From assembly GCF_003391135.1 (NCBI RefSeq), contig NZ_CP031455.1, forward strand, positions 5,688,001 to 5,752,000: a stretch of DNA of 64,000 nt, in the 5' to 3' direction. The notes beneath the pieces were generated by a model, which worked only from the letters and a program-made list of their open reading frames with translations, made no database searches and was not told where the DNA came from. Shown in pieces: positions 35,534-42,889 of the stretch. The position numbers and the translations under genes were made by a program. How positions within the stretch are numbered: the stretch's first letter is position 1; the number at the start of each line of letters is the position of its first letter. Origin of the DNA: Streptoverticillium olivoreticuli subsp. olivoreticuli. GTDB lineage: Bacteria; Actinomycetota; Actinomycetes; Streptomycetales; Streptomycetaceae.

Positions 35534-36350
35534 TTGCGTATTCCTCAGCTACCGATTCGATGAGCGTCAAGGACGCGTCCGGTGGGAGCGCGTGGGCTCG
35601 GACGAGATCGTAGGCTCGTTCGAGCCCGGTTACGCGGGCAGGGTCATCCAGCAGGTTTCCCGAGTGGGCGGCTTCGCTGTACGCCAGCGGTGGGGCGTCC
35701 TTGAAGGTCATCAGGCTGAGCATGGCGCCGACAGCCGGAACGCCGACATGGATCGGCAGCACCTGCATGGTGATCCGGCGCTTGCGCGTCAAGGCGGCTA
35801 CGTGAGTGAGCTGCTCGCTCATCACAGAGGCGCCGCCGACCCTGCGCCTGATGACGTTCTCATCAAGGACCACCCACAACAGGGGCTTTGTTGGATCATC
35901 GAGCAGGCGTTGCCGCTCCAGTCGTGCGGCGACGCGGTTGTCGATCTCTTCGTCAGCCAGATGAGGTTGACCCGCCAGAAAGACGGCCCGCGCGTACGCT
36001 TCCGTCTGGACCAAGCCGGGTACGAACAGCGGCGCGTACTCCCGGATGGTGTCGGCCAGCCCTTCGAGGTAAGCCGCTTCGGCGAAGTAATGCTCGTACG
36101 GCGAGCTGTCGATCAACTCCCTGCACATCCGTGCGAAGAACCCGTCCGTCTTCAGCACCGCATCGATCCGCTCCGCCACATCCAGCTGCGGCTTGCGGAT
36201 GCCCGTTTCGAACTGGCCGATGTAGGAGCCCGAGCAGAAGACTCGCGTGCCGAGGTCCTGCTGTGTGAAGCCCGCCGCTTCGCGGCGGATTTTGAGTTCG
36301 GCGCCGAAGAAGTCCCATCCGACCTTGTGCTGTCCGTGACCCTTGGCCAT
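35523..36350 (-). CDS. HTH (XRE) regulator with DUF5753
   Basis: The 275-residue protein carries an XRE HTH (about 15-75, FTQQDLGTRVFCSGSYIGQFE) and a full DUF5753 domain (about 95-270, FVPGLVQTEAYARAVFLAG, LWVVLDENVIRRRVGG, LTHVAALTRKRRITMQVLP). It is a paralog of the regulator at 33701. Divergently transcribed from its promoter region are two coupled miniprotein genes. In characterised cases such regulators control development or antibiotic genes. Confidence 0.92.
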   Translation of the reverse strand: MAKGHGQHKVGWDFFGAELKIRREAAGFTQQDLGTRVFCSGSYIGQFETGIRKPQLDVAERIDAVLKTDGFFARMCRELIDSSPYEHYFAEAAYLEGLADTIREYAPLFVPGLVQTEAYARAVFLAGQPHLADEEIDNRVAARLERQRLLDDPTKPLLWVVLDENVIRRRVGGASVMSEQLTHVAALTRKRRITMQVLPIHVGVPAVGAMLSLMTFKDAPPLAYSEAAHSGNLLDDPARVTGLERAYDLVRAHALPPDASLTLIESVAEEYANEH

Positions 36351-36464
36351 GACGTAACTCCCTTGCCTTACAGGCCCGTTGTAGCGGGCTTACCCCTTCC
36401 AACGCTAGCCCCGCGCGGGAACGCTGTCGGTGCAGTCGGCAAGGAACGGCACGAAAGGGATCCA

Positions 36465-36563
36465 GTGGCAGACAAGCCGAATCCGGAGACGGAGAAGCGG
36501 GACGCGGAGCTGCGGCGGAAGGTGGGCGAGGCGAACAAGCGGAGTACGGGGGGCAAGCTGTGA
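36465..36563 (+). CDS. 32-residue charged miniprotein
   Basis: A GTG start with AAAGGGA 4 nt upstream opens a 32-codon frame, VADKPNPETEKRDAELRRKV and onward, an almost purely charged helix with no Cys or aromatic residues. Its TGA overlaps the GTG of the next gene (GTGA). The perfect SD, coupling and codon use support a real gene. The function is unknown. Confidence 0.6.
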   Translation: MADKPNPETEKRDAELRRKVGEANKRSTGGKL

Positions 36564-36892
36564 GCCGGCCTGCTGTGGCGCATGTGTCCGGGCCGTCCGT
36601 GGTGGTCACGGGGGATCCCCGGTCGTGCCCCGAGTGCATCCGCCTGTACGGGGCGCGTACGGAGGCGTGGGTCAGGCGGGACAGGGACGCGGAAGCGGCG
36701 CGCGGTGAGGAGATCCTCCGGCACCTCCTCGCGTCGCACGGGCCGGAGGCGCCGCGGGCGGTGCCGCCTCCGCACTCGGGGTGCCTGATCTGTTCGCGGA
36801 TCCTCCTCGCACGTGCGGTCGCCCGTCGGGAGGGTGACTTCGCGGGTGCGGATGCGTTGAGTGCGGAGCTGGTGCGGCATCAGCTGCCGTAA
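36560..36892 (+). CDS. Small CxxC protein, function unknown
   Basis: The 110-residue protein starts with GTG overlapping the stop of the 32-codon gene. It has two CxxC pairs (CPEC near residue 23 and CLIC near 74) about 50 residues apart with a nearby HSG, a likely zinc-binding fold, plus charged helices. It is divergent from the HTH/DUF5753 gene and could be its regulated target. Confidence 0.7.
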   Translation: MSRPAVAHVSGPSVVVTGDPRSCPECIRLYGARTEAWVRRDRDAEAARGEEILRHLLASHGPEAPRAVPPPHSGCLICSRILLARAVARREGDFAGADALSAELVRHQLP

Positions 36893-36945
36893 CCGCAGCA
36901 GGGCCCCGGACGTGGGCTCGGGGCCCTGCGCCATGCAGATCGCGC

Positions 36946-37323
36946 CTAGCCGACGAAATGGACGCAGACGTTGAGGGGGCTCGACCAGCCGGTGTGCACC
37001 CGGACCTGTACCGCGCTCGGCAGCACAGTGACGTTTTCCGAGTAGACGTGAGCGTCGCCGGTGCCCTCTCCGTGGAGGACTCCCTCGGAAGCGGAGGCGA
37101 CGATGGGCTGCGATGCCGTCACCGGTGCTCCGTACCAGGTCAGGATCTGTTCGTCGGTCACGTTGGGCCAGCAGACGGTCTGTGCCAGCGATGCCGCTCT
37201 TATGCCGTTGGGGGATTCGGGTGATGTCTGTGTGCTCGCCGATGCCGACGAGGTGAAGAACACTCCGGCGGCCACGAGTCCCATGGCGGCCAGCAGTGTT
37301 GACGCGCGGTGTGCCTTCTTCAT
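36946..37323 (-). CDS. Small secreted protein
   Basis: The 125-residue precursor has a Sec signal peptide (MKKAHRASTLLAAMGLVAAG, predicted cleavage near SASAS at about 30). The mature domain of about 95 residues has two Cys (TVCWPN and LNVCVHFVG) that may form a disulfide. GAGGAG precedes the ATG at 37323. The beta-rich mature part has no recognised family. It converges on the end of the CxxC miniprotein gene. Confidence 0.72.
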   Translation of the reverse strand: MKKAHRASTLLAAMGLVAAGVFFTSSASASTQTSPESPNGIRAASLAQTVCWPNVTDEQILTWYGAPVTASQPIVASASEGVLHGEGTGDAHVYSENVTVLPSAVQVRVHTGWSSPLNVCVHFVG

Positions 37324-37544
37324 GACGCTCCTCGACTGGACGTATCGCGTGGACGTATCCATGAGTGGGGGTGCGTGTGCCTCAGGAGGCGTGCATGACG
37401 CTAGGGGCGCCTGGCGTCCGCGGACAGGCGGAATTCGGCCTGCGGCGAGCTCTTGCCGTGCGGACTCGTCGAACTGGCGAGCGGTCCATTTGCTCGAACG
37501 AGTGAACGTAGGGCGAGAGTCTGATGGATCCCCGTTCGGAGCCT

Positions 37545-37550
37545 TAGTGT
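37545..37550 (+). promoter_or_regulatory. Possible leaderless promoter of the rpn gene
   Basis: TAGTGT (TANNNT) lies 7 nt before the ATG at 37557 and no good SD is present. This is the arrangement of Streptomyces leaderless transcripts. No convincing -35 is seen. Confidence 0.3.
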
Positions 37551-37556
37551 CATTGC

Positions 37557-38468
37557 ATGGTTACTTCGCGTCACGAGGCGTCTCATCGGATCTTCCAGGA
37601 ACGGCCGGAGCTGCTCGCGCCGGTGTTCCGGCTGTTGGGTGTGCCGTTACCCGCCAAGGCGGCCGTCGAGGTCCTCACGGCGGACGTCACGGAGATCAGA
37701 CCGCTGGAGCGGCGCGTGGACAGCGTGCTTCGCATCAAGCCGTTTGATAGTGGCGACGGCGGTGGGTTCCTCCTCGCCATCGAGGCGCAGGGGCGGCAGG
37801 ACCGGGCCAAGCCGGTCAGCTGGGCGTACTACATGTCGTTCCTGAAAGCGAAGTACGCCTGCCCCGTGCTGCTCCTCGTGGTCTGTCATGACAAAGCGAC
37901 CGCGGACTGGGCGGCCGGTCCGTTCCGGCTCGGTGTGGAGGACTGGACCTCGCTGTCGGTCCATCCGCTGGTCCTGGGGCCGGGCAATGTCCCGGTGATC
38001 ACCGATCCGGAGGAAGCCGCCCGGGACCTGACCATGGCGACGTTCTCGGCCATGACACATAGCAGCCACGAGGATGCTCCGGCCATACTGGACGCACTGG
38101 CTCGTGCCCTGGGCGCGGCCGCCTCGGAGTCCTCGACGTACTACTCGGAACTGCTGGAAATCGGCCTGGGGGACTCCCGGGCGGGAGAGACCTGGAGGAA
38201 ACTGATGCCCATCCGTACCTACTTCCCCGGCCGCGGGACCATGATCGAGCGGGCACTCCAGGAGGGCGAGGCCAAGGGGCGGGCCGAAGGGGCGGCTGAG
38301 GAGCGTGCGTTGATGGTGATGCGCCTATTGGGAAGCCGGGACGTCGCCATTCCGCCGGAGGTCCGGGAGCGCATCGCCGGCTGCTCCGACCTGGACACCC
38401 TGGGGCGCTGGCTGGACCGGGCCTTCACTGTGGCCACGGCTGAAGAGCTCTTCTCCGAGCAGGACTGA
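37557..38468 (+). CDS. Rpn-family PD-(D/E)XK nuclease (transposase_31-like), full length
   Basis: The 303-residue protein has an N-terminal PD-(D/E)XK domain (about 1-210) and a C-terminal region (217-303). The likely catalytic residues are Asp55 in RRVDSVLRI and the ExQ pair Glu76/Gln78 in FLLAIEAQGRQ, the Rpn/YhgA variant of the motif. Residues 217-303 comprise MPIRTYFPGRGTMIE, a GRAEG-type repeat and a helical end. Rpn proteins are toxic DNA endonucleases with anti-phage activity, and their C-terminal fragments act as antitoxins. Residue 31 is a rare TTA codon (37647-37649), so translation should need bldA tRNA. No SD precedes the ATG. Confidence 0.82.
   Translation: MVTSRHEASHRIFQERPELLAPVFRLLGVPLPAKAAVEVLTADVTEIRPLERRVDSVLRIKPFDSGDGGGFLLAIEAQGRQDRAKPVSWAYYMSFLKAKYACPVLLLVVCHDKATADWAAGPFRLGVEDWTSLSVHPLVLGPGNVPVITDPEEAARDLTMATFSAMTHSSHEDAPAILDALARALGAAASESSTYYSELLEIGLGDSRAGETWRKLMPIRTYFPGRGTMIERALQEGEAKGRAEGAAEERALMVMRLLGSRDVAIPPEVRERIAGCSDLDTLGRWLDRAFTVATAEELFSEQD
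38205..38468 (+). CDS. Internal in-frame ORF: RpnS-like C-terminal short product
   Basis: Inside the nuclease gene, ATG 38205 (Met217) is preceded by GGAGG at 38194-38198 with 6-nt spacing, a far better ribosome-binding site than that of the full-length gene. Translation from here gives 87 residues beginning MPIRTYFPGRG, exactly the boundary at which the downstream tandem copy begins. In E. coli, intragenic RpnS proteins initiate like this and inhibit the long nuclease. Expression here is inferred. Confidence 0.55.
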   Translation: MPIRTYFPGRGTMIERALQEGEAKGRAEGAAEERALMVMRLLGSRDVAIPPEVRERIAGCSDLDTLGRWLDRAFTVATAEELFSEQD

Positions 38469-38755
38469 TGCCTATCCGTACCTACTTCCCCGGCCGCGGG
38501 ACCATGATCGAGCAGGCGCTCCTCGAAGGCGAGGCGAAGGGGCGGGCCGAGGGGCGGGCCGAGGGGCTGGTTGAAGGGCGGGCCGAGGGGCGCAGGCTGG
38601 CGGTGGTGCGAGTGTTGAGGACCCGGGACATCGACATCTCGCTGGAGGCCCGGGAGCGCATCTTCAGCTGCACCGACCTGGACGCTCTCGAGCGCTGGCT
38701 GGATCGGGCGTTCATCGTGGCCACGGCCGAAGAGCTCTTCTCCGAGCAGGACTGA
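38468..38755 (+). CDS. Stand-alone copy of the Rpn C-terminal domain
   Basis: The 95-residue protein is a diverged tandem duplicate of residues 217-303 of the upstream nuclease. The first 15 residues (MPIRTYFPGRGTMIE) and last 11 (ATAEELFSEQD) are identical, and the WLDRAF core is kept. It is 8 residues longer because the GRAEG repeat is expanded (GRAEGRAEGLVEGRAEG). Its ATG overlaps the upstream stop (TGATG), so it is translationally coupled. No catalytic domain is present. By analogy it should bind and inhibit the nuclease. Confidence 0.75.
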   Translation: MPIRTYFPGRGTMIEQALLEGEAKGRAEGRAEGLVEGRAEGRRLAVVRVLRTRDIDISLEARERIFSCTDLDALERWLDRAFIVATAEELFSEQD

Positions 38756-38765
38756 CCCTCGAACG

Positions 38766-38794
38766 CCGGACGGGCTCGGTCAGGGCCCGTCCGG
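38766..38794. terminator. Terminator/repeat between the rpn locus and the aldolase gene
   Basis: CCGGACGGGC (38766-38775) pairs with its complement at 38785-38794; the left part carries the AACGCCGGACGGGCT repeat core. It overlaps the last codons of the converging aldolase gene (ends 38780). Confidence 0.6.
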
Positions 38795-39631
38795 TTGTTG
38801 TACGGCCTTCAGGAAGCGCGTCACCGCCTCCGCCATCGCCCCCCGTGCCGGGGCCAGGTACTTCCTCGGGTCCACCGCCGACGGGTGCGCCTCCAGGAAC
38901 GCTCGTACCGCTCCCGTGAACGCCACGTTCAGCGCCGTGCCCACGTTGATTTTGGTCATGCCCGCCGCCACCGCCCGGCGGAGTTCGCCGTCCGGGACGC
39001 CGGACGAGCCGTGGAGTACCAGGGGGACGGGTACGGCGGCGCGCAGTCGGGAGATCAGGGGGTGGTCGAGTGTTGCCGTGCGTTCGTTCATCGCGTGGGT
39101 GCTGCCCACCGCCACGGCCAGGGCGTCGACGCCGGTGTCGGTCACATAGGCGGCGGCCTCGGCCGGGTCCGTGCGGACGCCGGGGGTGTGGGCGTCGCCC
39201 GCCTTGCCGCCCACGCGGCCCAGTTCCGCTTCGATCCACAGGTCGCGTTCGTGGGCCCAACGGACCGCTTCCGCCGTGGCCTTGACGTTCTCGCCGTAGG
39301 GGAGCTTCGACGCGTCGTACATCACCGAGCCGAAGCCGTGTGCGTGGGCCTGGCGCAGGAGGTCGTCGCTCTCGACGTGGTCGAGGTGGAGGGCCAGGCG
39401 GGCCCGGGAGGCGCTCGCGATCGCGGCCGCGGCGGCGGCGATGGGAGCCAGGCGGCCTTCGTGGAACTTGACCGCGTTCTCCGAGACTTGGAGGATCGCG
39501 GGCAGGCCGGCGGCCTCCGCGCCGGTGGCGATCGCCTCGGCGTGTTCGACGGTGATGACGTTGAAGGCGACGACCGCCCGCGCGGCGGCCCGCGCCTCGG
39601 TGACCAGTTCGCCGGTGCGTACGAGGGGCAT
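38780..39631 (-). CDS. Class II ketose-bisphosphate aldolase (KbaY/GatY-like)
   Basis: The 283-residue zinc aldolase has the length of tagatose-bisphosphate aldolases KbaY/GatY. It shows ALHLDHVESDD (metal His and catalytic Asp), IEAELGRVGGK, PLVLHGSSGVPD with metal His and TKINVGTALN (phosphate binding). It cleaves tagatose- or fructose-1,6-bisphosphate into DHAP and GAP. The ATG at 39631 lies 5 nt downstream of the PfkB kinase stop, so the pair is an operon. Fructose specificity cannot be excluded. Confidence 0.87.
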   Translation of the reverse strand: MPLVRTGELVTEARAAARAVVAFNVITVEHAEAIATGAEAAGLPAILQVSENAVKFHEGRLAPIAAAAAAIASASRARLALHLDHVESDDLLRQAHAHGFGSVMYDASKLPYGENVKATAEAVRWAHERDLWIEAELGRVGGKAGDAHTPGVRTDPAEAAAYVTDTGVDALAVAVGSTHAMNERTATLDHPLISRLRAAVPVPLVLHGSSGVPDGELRRAVAAGMTKINVGTALNVAFTGAVRAFLEAHPSAVDPRKYLAPARGAMAEAVTRFLKAVQQPDGP

Positions 39632-39636
39632 GACGG

Positions 39637-40566
39637 CTACACCTCCGTTACCTTCACTTGGGGCAGCAGGCTTTCGTAGGTCGGACGGTCGAACTCGCCT
39701 GCCGCCGCTGCCCGTACGGTCGCGGCCGACAGGGCCACCGCGCGGGCCAAGCGGTCCGGCCAGGGGAGGTTCTCCAGCCAGCCGGAGAGGAGCGCGGCCA
39801 CGGCGGAGTCGCCCGCTCCGGTGGGGTTGCCGGTGAGGCGGCAGGGCGGGGTGGCGCGCCAGGTGCCGGTGGGGGTGACGGCGAGCATGCCGTCGGCGCC
39901 CAGGGACGCGGCCACCGCGTGGGCGCCGCGGCGGCGGGCGTCGAGGGCGGCGCGCAGCGGTTCGGTGGAGCCGGTCAGGGCGGCGAGTTCGTCGGCGTTG
40001 GGCTTGACGAGGTCGGGGCGGGCGGCGATGCCCCGGCGCAGGGGTTCCCCGCCGGTGTCGAGGAGGACGGGGACGCCGAGCGCGCGGGCCTGCCGTACGA
40101 GATGGGCGTACGCGCCGACCGGGACGCCCGGCGGCAGGCTTCCGCACAGGGCGACGGCGGCGGCGTCGCGGAGGAGGCGGGCGTAGGAGTCGGTGAAGGC
40201 GGCCCACTCCTCCGGCGCGATGTCGGGGCCGGGTTCGTTGAGCTGGGTGGCGTCGCCGGTGGAGTCGTCGACGACGGCGACCGTGCGGCGGGTGGGGCCG
40301 AGGACGGGGACGAGGGCGTCGGTGAGGTTCCCGGTGGCGTGGGCGCTCCCGGCGAGGAGGCGGCGCACGGCCTCACCCGTCGCGCCCCCGACGAAGCCGG
40401 TGACGACCGTGCGGTGACCCAGCGCGGCGAGGACGCGCGCGACGTTGAGGCCCTTGCCGCCCGCGCGTTCGGTGACGCCCGTGACGCGGTGCGAGGTGTG
40501 CGGGTCCAGACGTGGAACGCGGTAGGTCAGATCGAGTGCGGTGTTGAGCGTGACCGTGAGGATCAT
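39637..40566 (-). CDS. PfkB-family hexose-phosphate kinase (1-phosphofructokinase/tagatose-6-phosphate kinase)
   Basis: The 309-residue kinase begins MILTVTLNTALDLTYRV and contains GGKGLNVARVLAALG (signature 1) and the anion-hole/catalytic segment LTGNPTGAGDSAVA (signature 2). This is the LacC/FruK branch of PfkB, acting on fructose-1-P or tagatose-6-P. The following aldolase favours the bisphosphate product either way. GGGAGAGAG lies about 7 nt before the ATG. A hairpin separates it from nagA upstream, so it may have its own promoter. Confidence 0.86.
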   Translation of the reverse strand: MILTVTLNTALDLTYRVPRLDPHTSHRVTGVTERAGGKGLNVARVLAALGHRTVVTGFVGGATGEAVRRLLAGSAHATGNLTDALVPVLGPTRRTVAVVDDSTGDATQLNEPGPDIAPEEWAAFTDSYARLLRDAAAVALCGSLPPGVPVGAYAHLVRQARALGVPVLLDTGGEPLRRGIAARPDLVKPNADELAALTGSTEPLRAALDARRRGAHAVAASLGADGMLAVTPTGTWRATPPCRLTGNPTGAGDSAVAALLSGWLENLPWPDRLARAVALSAATVRAAAAGEFDRPTYESLLPQVKVTEV

Positions 40567-40647
40567 CGGCGGCTCTCTCCCATGACCGGGGACGGCGTTT
40601 ACGGCGGCGTGACGACTGTGTGAAGACTGCGCGAGCGATCATGCCAA

Positions 40648-40690
40648 AACAGCGGCGGCGCGCCCAGACCCCGGACGCGCCGCCGCTGTT
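40648..40690. terminator. Terminator downstream of nagA
   Basis: A 15-bp perfect stem (40648-40662 with 40676-40690) around a 13-nt loop lies 16 nt past the nagA stop on the minus strand and separates nagKA from the PfkB-aldolase pair. Confidence 0.75.
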
Positions 40691-40705
40691 CAACCACGCG
40701 GAGAA

Positions 40706-41869
40706 CTACCGCACTTCGGGCCTAACCACCCATTCGCCCTTGCGCATGACGCCGACCAGGTCGTACGACGCGTCGAGGACGACGAGGTCCGCGTCCTTGC
40801 CCGCGTCGAGGGAGCCGACGCGGTCGTCGACGCCCAGCAGGCGGGCCGGGTTCGCCGACAGGGCCCGTACGACGTCCTCGACCGGCAGCTTGTCGACAGT
40901 GATCGCGCGCTTGAACGCGGTGTCGAGCGTGAGCGTGGAGCCCGCGATCGAACCGGCCGTCGGGCCGTCCGCGATCCGCGCGACGCCGTCCTTGACCTCG
41001 ACGCGCATCGGGCCGAGCGGGTACATGCCGTCGTTCATCCCGGCCGCGCCCATCGCGTCCGTGATGAACGCGACCCGGTCCGCGCCCGCGCTGCGGAAGG
41101 CCAGCTGCAGGGCGGCGGGGTGGAGGTGCGTACCGTCGTTGATCAGCTCGACGGTGACCCGCTCGTCCTCCAGCAGGGCCGCGATCGGGCCGGGGGCGCG
41201 GTGCAGCAGGGCGGGCATCGCGTTGTAGAGGTGCGTGGCCACGGTCGCGCCCGCGTCGACGGCCTCCATCGTGGCCTCGTACGTGGAGTCCGTGTGGCCG
41301 ACCGCCGCGATGACGCCCGCGTCGGCGAGCAGCCGGACGGAGTCCAGGCCGCCGGGGAGCTCGGGGGCGAGGGTCATCATGCGGGCCGCGCCGCGCGCCG
41401 CGTCGATCAGCTTGCGCACATCGGCGGGGTCCGGGTCGCGCAGCAGCTCCGGCTGGTGCGCGCCGCAGCGGTGCGGCGAGATGAACGGGCCCTCGAAGTG
41501 GATGCCCGCCAGGTCGCCCTGCTCGGTCAGCTCCGCGAGGACGGCCGCCTGCCGGGCCAGGTCGTCCAGGTCGCCGGTGACCGTGGAGGCGACCGTGGTG
41601 GTCGTGCCGTGCGCGCGGTGCGTGCGGATGGCCGTGAGCGCCTCCTCGGCGTCGCCCGAGGAGAAGGACGCGCCGCCGCCGCCGTGGACGTGGATGTCCA
41701 CGAAGCCGGGGACGATCCAGTGACCGGTCAGGTCGGGGGCGTCGGGGGCGGCGGGGCCCTCGACGGAGGTGCCGGCGATCCGCCGGCCCTCGACCGTCAC
41801 CCGCCCGTTCTCGACCACGCCGGTCGGCAGCACCACTCGGGCGCCGGCGAGAACCGTTCGTTCGACCAT
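40706..41869 (-). CDS. nagA: N-acetylglucosamine-6-phosphate deacetylase
   Basis: The 387-residue amidohydrolase removes acetate from GlcNAc-6-P. Metal and catalytic motifs are PGFVDIHVHGGGG, IHFEGPFISPHRCGAHQP, AAVGHTDSTYEATMEA, ATHLYNAM and VAFITDAMGAAGM with the catalytic Asp. The length is standard. Its ATG overlaps the stop of the ROK kinase gene by one base (TGATG), so kinase and deacetylase are coupled. This order matches nagK-nagA of S. coelicolor (SCO4285-SCO4284, from memory), a DasR target. Activity on GalNAc-6-P is possible. Confidence 0.94.
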   Translation of the reverse strand: MVERTVLAGARVVLPTGVVENGRVTVEGRRIAGTSVEGPAAPDAPDLTGHWIVPGFVDIHVHGGGGASFSSGDAEEALTAIRTHRAHGTTTTVASTVTGDLDDLARQAAVLAELTEQGDLAGIHFEGPFISPHRCGAHQPELLRDPDPADVRKLIDAARGAARMMTLAPELPGGLDSVRLLADAGVIAAVGHTDSTYEATMEAVDAGATVATHLYNAMPALLHRAPGPIAALLEDERVTVELINDGTHLHPAALQLAFRSAGADRVAFITDAMGAAGMNDGMYPLGPMRVEVKDGVARIADGPTAGSIAGSTLTLDTAFKRAITVDKLPVEDVVRALSANPARLLGVDDRVGSLDAGKDADLVVLDASYDLVGVMRKGEWVVRPEVR

Positions 41870-42825
41870 CAGGCGGATACCTCCGTGGAATCGGTGGAGA
41901 GAAGGTCCCAGGCGAGCAGGCCCGCGCCCAGGCACCCGGCGGTGTCCCCGAGCGCCGCCGGGACGATGCGGGGCAGCTTCTGGAACGTGATCCGCTCCGC
42001 GACGGCGGTGCGGAGCGGCGTGAACAACGTTTCCCCCGCCTCGGCGAGCCCGCCACCGACGATCAGCGTATGGGGGTCCAGGAGGGTGAGCCCGATGACG
42101 AGGCCGTCCGCGAGGGCGTCGACCGCCTCCTGCCACACCGCGCGGGCGCGCGGGTCGCCGGCCGCGACGGCCTCGGCGCAGCCCGCCGCGTCCGCGGCCG
42201 GGTCGTCGACGGCCCGTGCCCAGGCGGCGCTCACGGCCGCCGCCGACGCCAGCGTCTCCAGACAGCCGCGGCCGCCGCAGCCGCACTTCGGGGCGTCCGG
42301 GCCGGAACGTACGGAAATGTGCCCGATCTCGCCCGCGTAGCCGTGCGCGCCCTGCTCGATCCGGCCGTCGACGCCGATCGCTCCCGCGATGCCGGTGCCG
42401 AGCGCCACGAACAGGAACCGGTCCGCGTCCGCGTCCTTGCCCGCGCCGATGCGGCCCTCCGCGAGGCCGCCGGTGCGCACGTCGTGACCCAGGGCCACGG
42501 GAGTGCCGCCGCCCAGGCGCTCGCGCAGCAGGTCGCGGAGGGGGACGTCGCGCCAGCCGAGGTTGGCTGCGTAGACGGCCGTGCCGGCCTTGTCGTCGAC
42601 GATGCCGGGGACGGCCACGCCCGCGGCTTCGGCCGGCCGGCCGTATCGGCTGCGCCCTGTTTCCTGGAGCTCCGCTGCGAAGTCCAGGATGCCGGTGATG
42701 ACCGCGTCCGGGCCGCGGTCTCGGCCGGTGGGGCGGCGGGCTTCGTGGAGCAGTTGGTTTTCGGGGCCGATCAGTGCGGCTTTGATGGCGGTGCCGCCGA
42801 CGTCCAGGGCGATGACGTGTTTCAC
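41869..42825 (-). CDS. nagK: ROK-family N-acetylhexosamine kinase
   Basis: The 318-residue sugar kinase opens with the ATP-binding IALDVGGTAIKAALIG and has the catalytic GHDVRTGGLAE, VALGTGIAGAI and the ROK zinc motif GHISV...CGCGGRGCLE. It has no N-terminal HTH, so it is a kinase and not a repressor. In this context it phosphorylates GlcNAc (or GalNAc) for NagA. A glucokinase role cannot be ruled out by sequence alone. A dre-like operator lies 28-43 nt upstream of the start. Confidence 0.9.
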   Translation of the reverse strand: MKHVIALDVGGTAIKAALIGPENQLLHEARRPTGRDRGPDAVITGILDFAAELQETGRSRYGRPAEAAGVAVPGIVDDKAGTAVYAANLGWRDVPLRDLLRERLGGGTPVALGHDVRTGGLAEGRIGAGKDADADRFLFVALGTGIAGAIGVDGRIEQGAHGYAGEIGHISVRSGPDAPKCGCGGRGCLETLASAAAVSAAWARAVDDPAADAAGCAEAVAAGDPRARAVWQEAVDALADGLVIGLTLLDPHTLIVGGGLAEAGETLFTPLRTAVAERITFQKLPRIVPAALGDTAGCLGAGLLAWDLLSTDSTEVSA

Positions 42826-42852
42826 GTCTGTAGTGTCGCGCTTTGGGGTGCG

Positions 42853-42868
42853 AAAGGTCTAGTCCACT
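42853..42868. promoter_or_regulatory. DasR-responsive element (dre)-like site upstream of nagK
   Basis: AAAGGTCTAGTCCACT matches the dre consensus ASTGGTCTAGACCAST at 13 of 16 positions and lies directly in front of nagK, where a repressor could block transcription of nagKA. Confidence 0.65.
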
Positions 42869-42889
42869 GTTTGTGCAGGCTGCTGCCCT

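Noticed and set aside
38530..38590. Short tandem repeats (GGGCGGGCCGAGG-type) as a possible CRISPR or VNTR
   Set aside because: They are in-frame codons for the GRAEG repeat of the Rpn C-terminal copy, without spacers. No CRISPR array or cas gene is present in the window.
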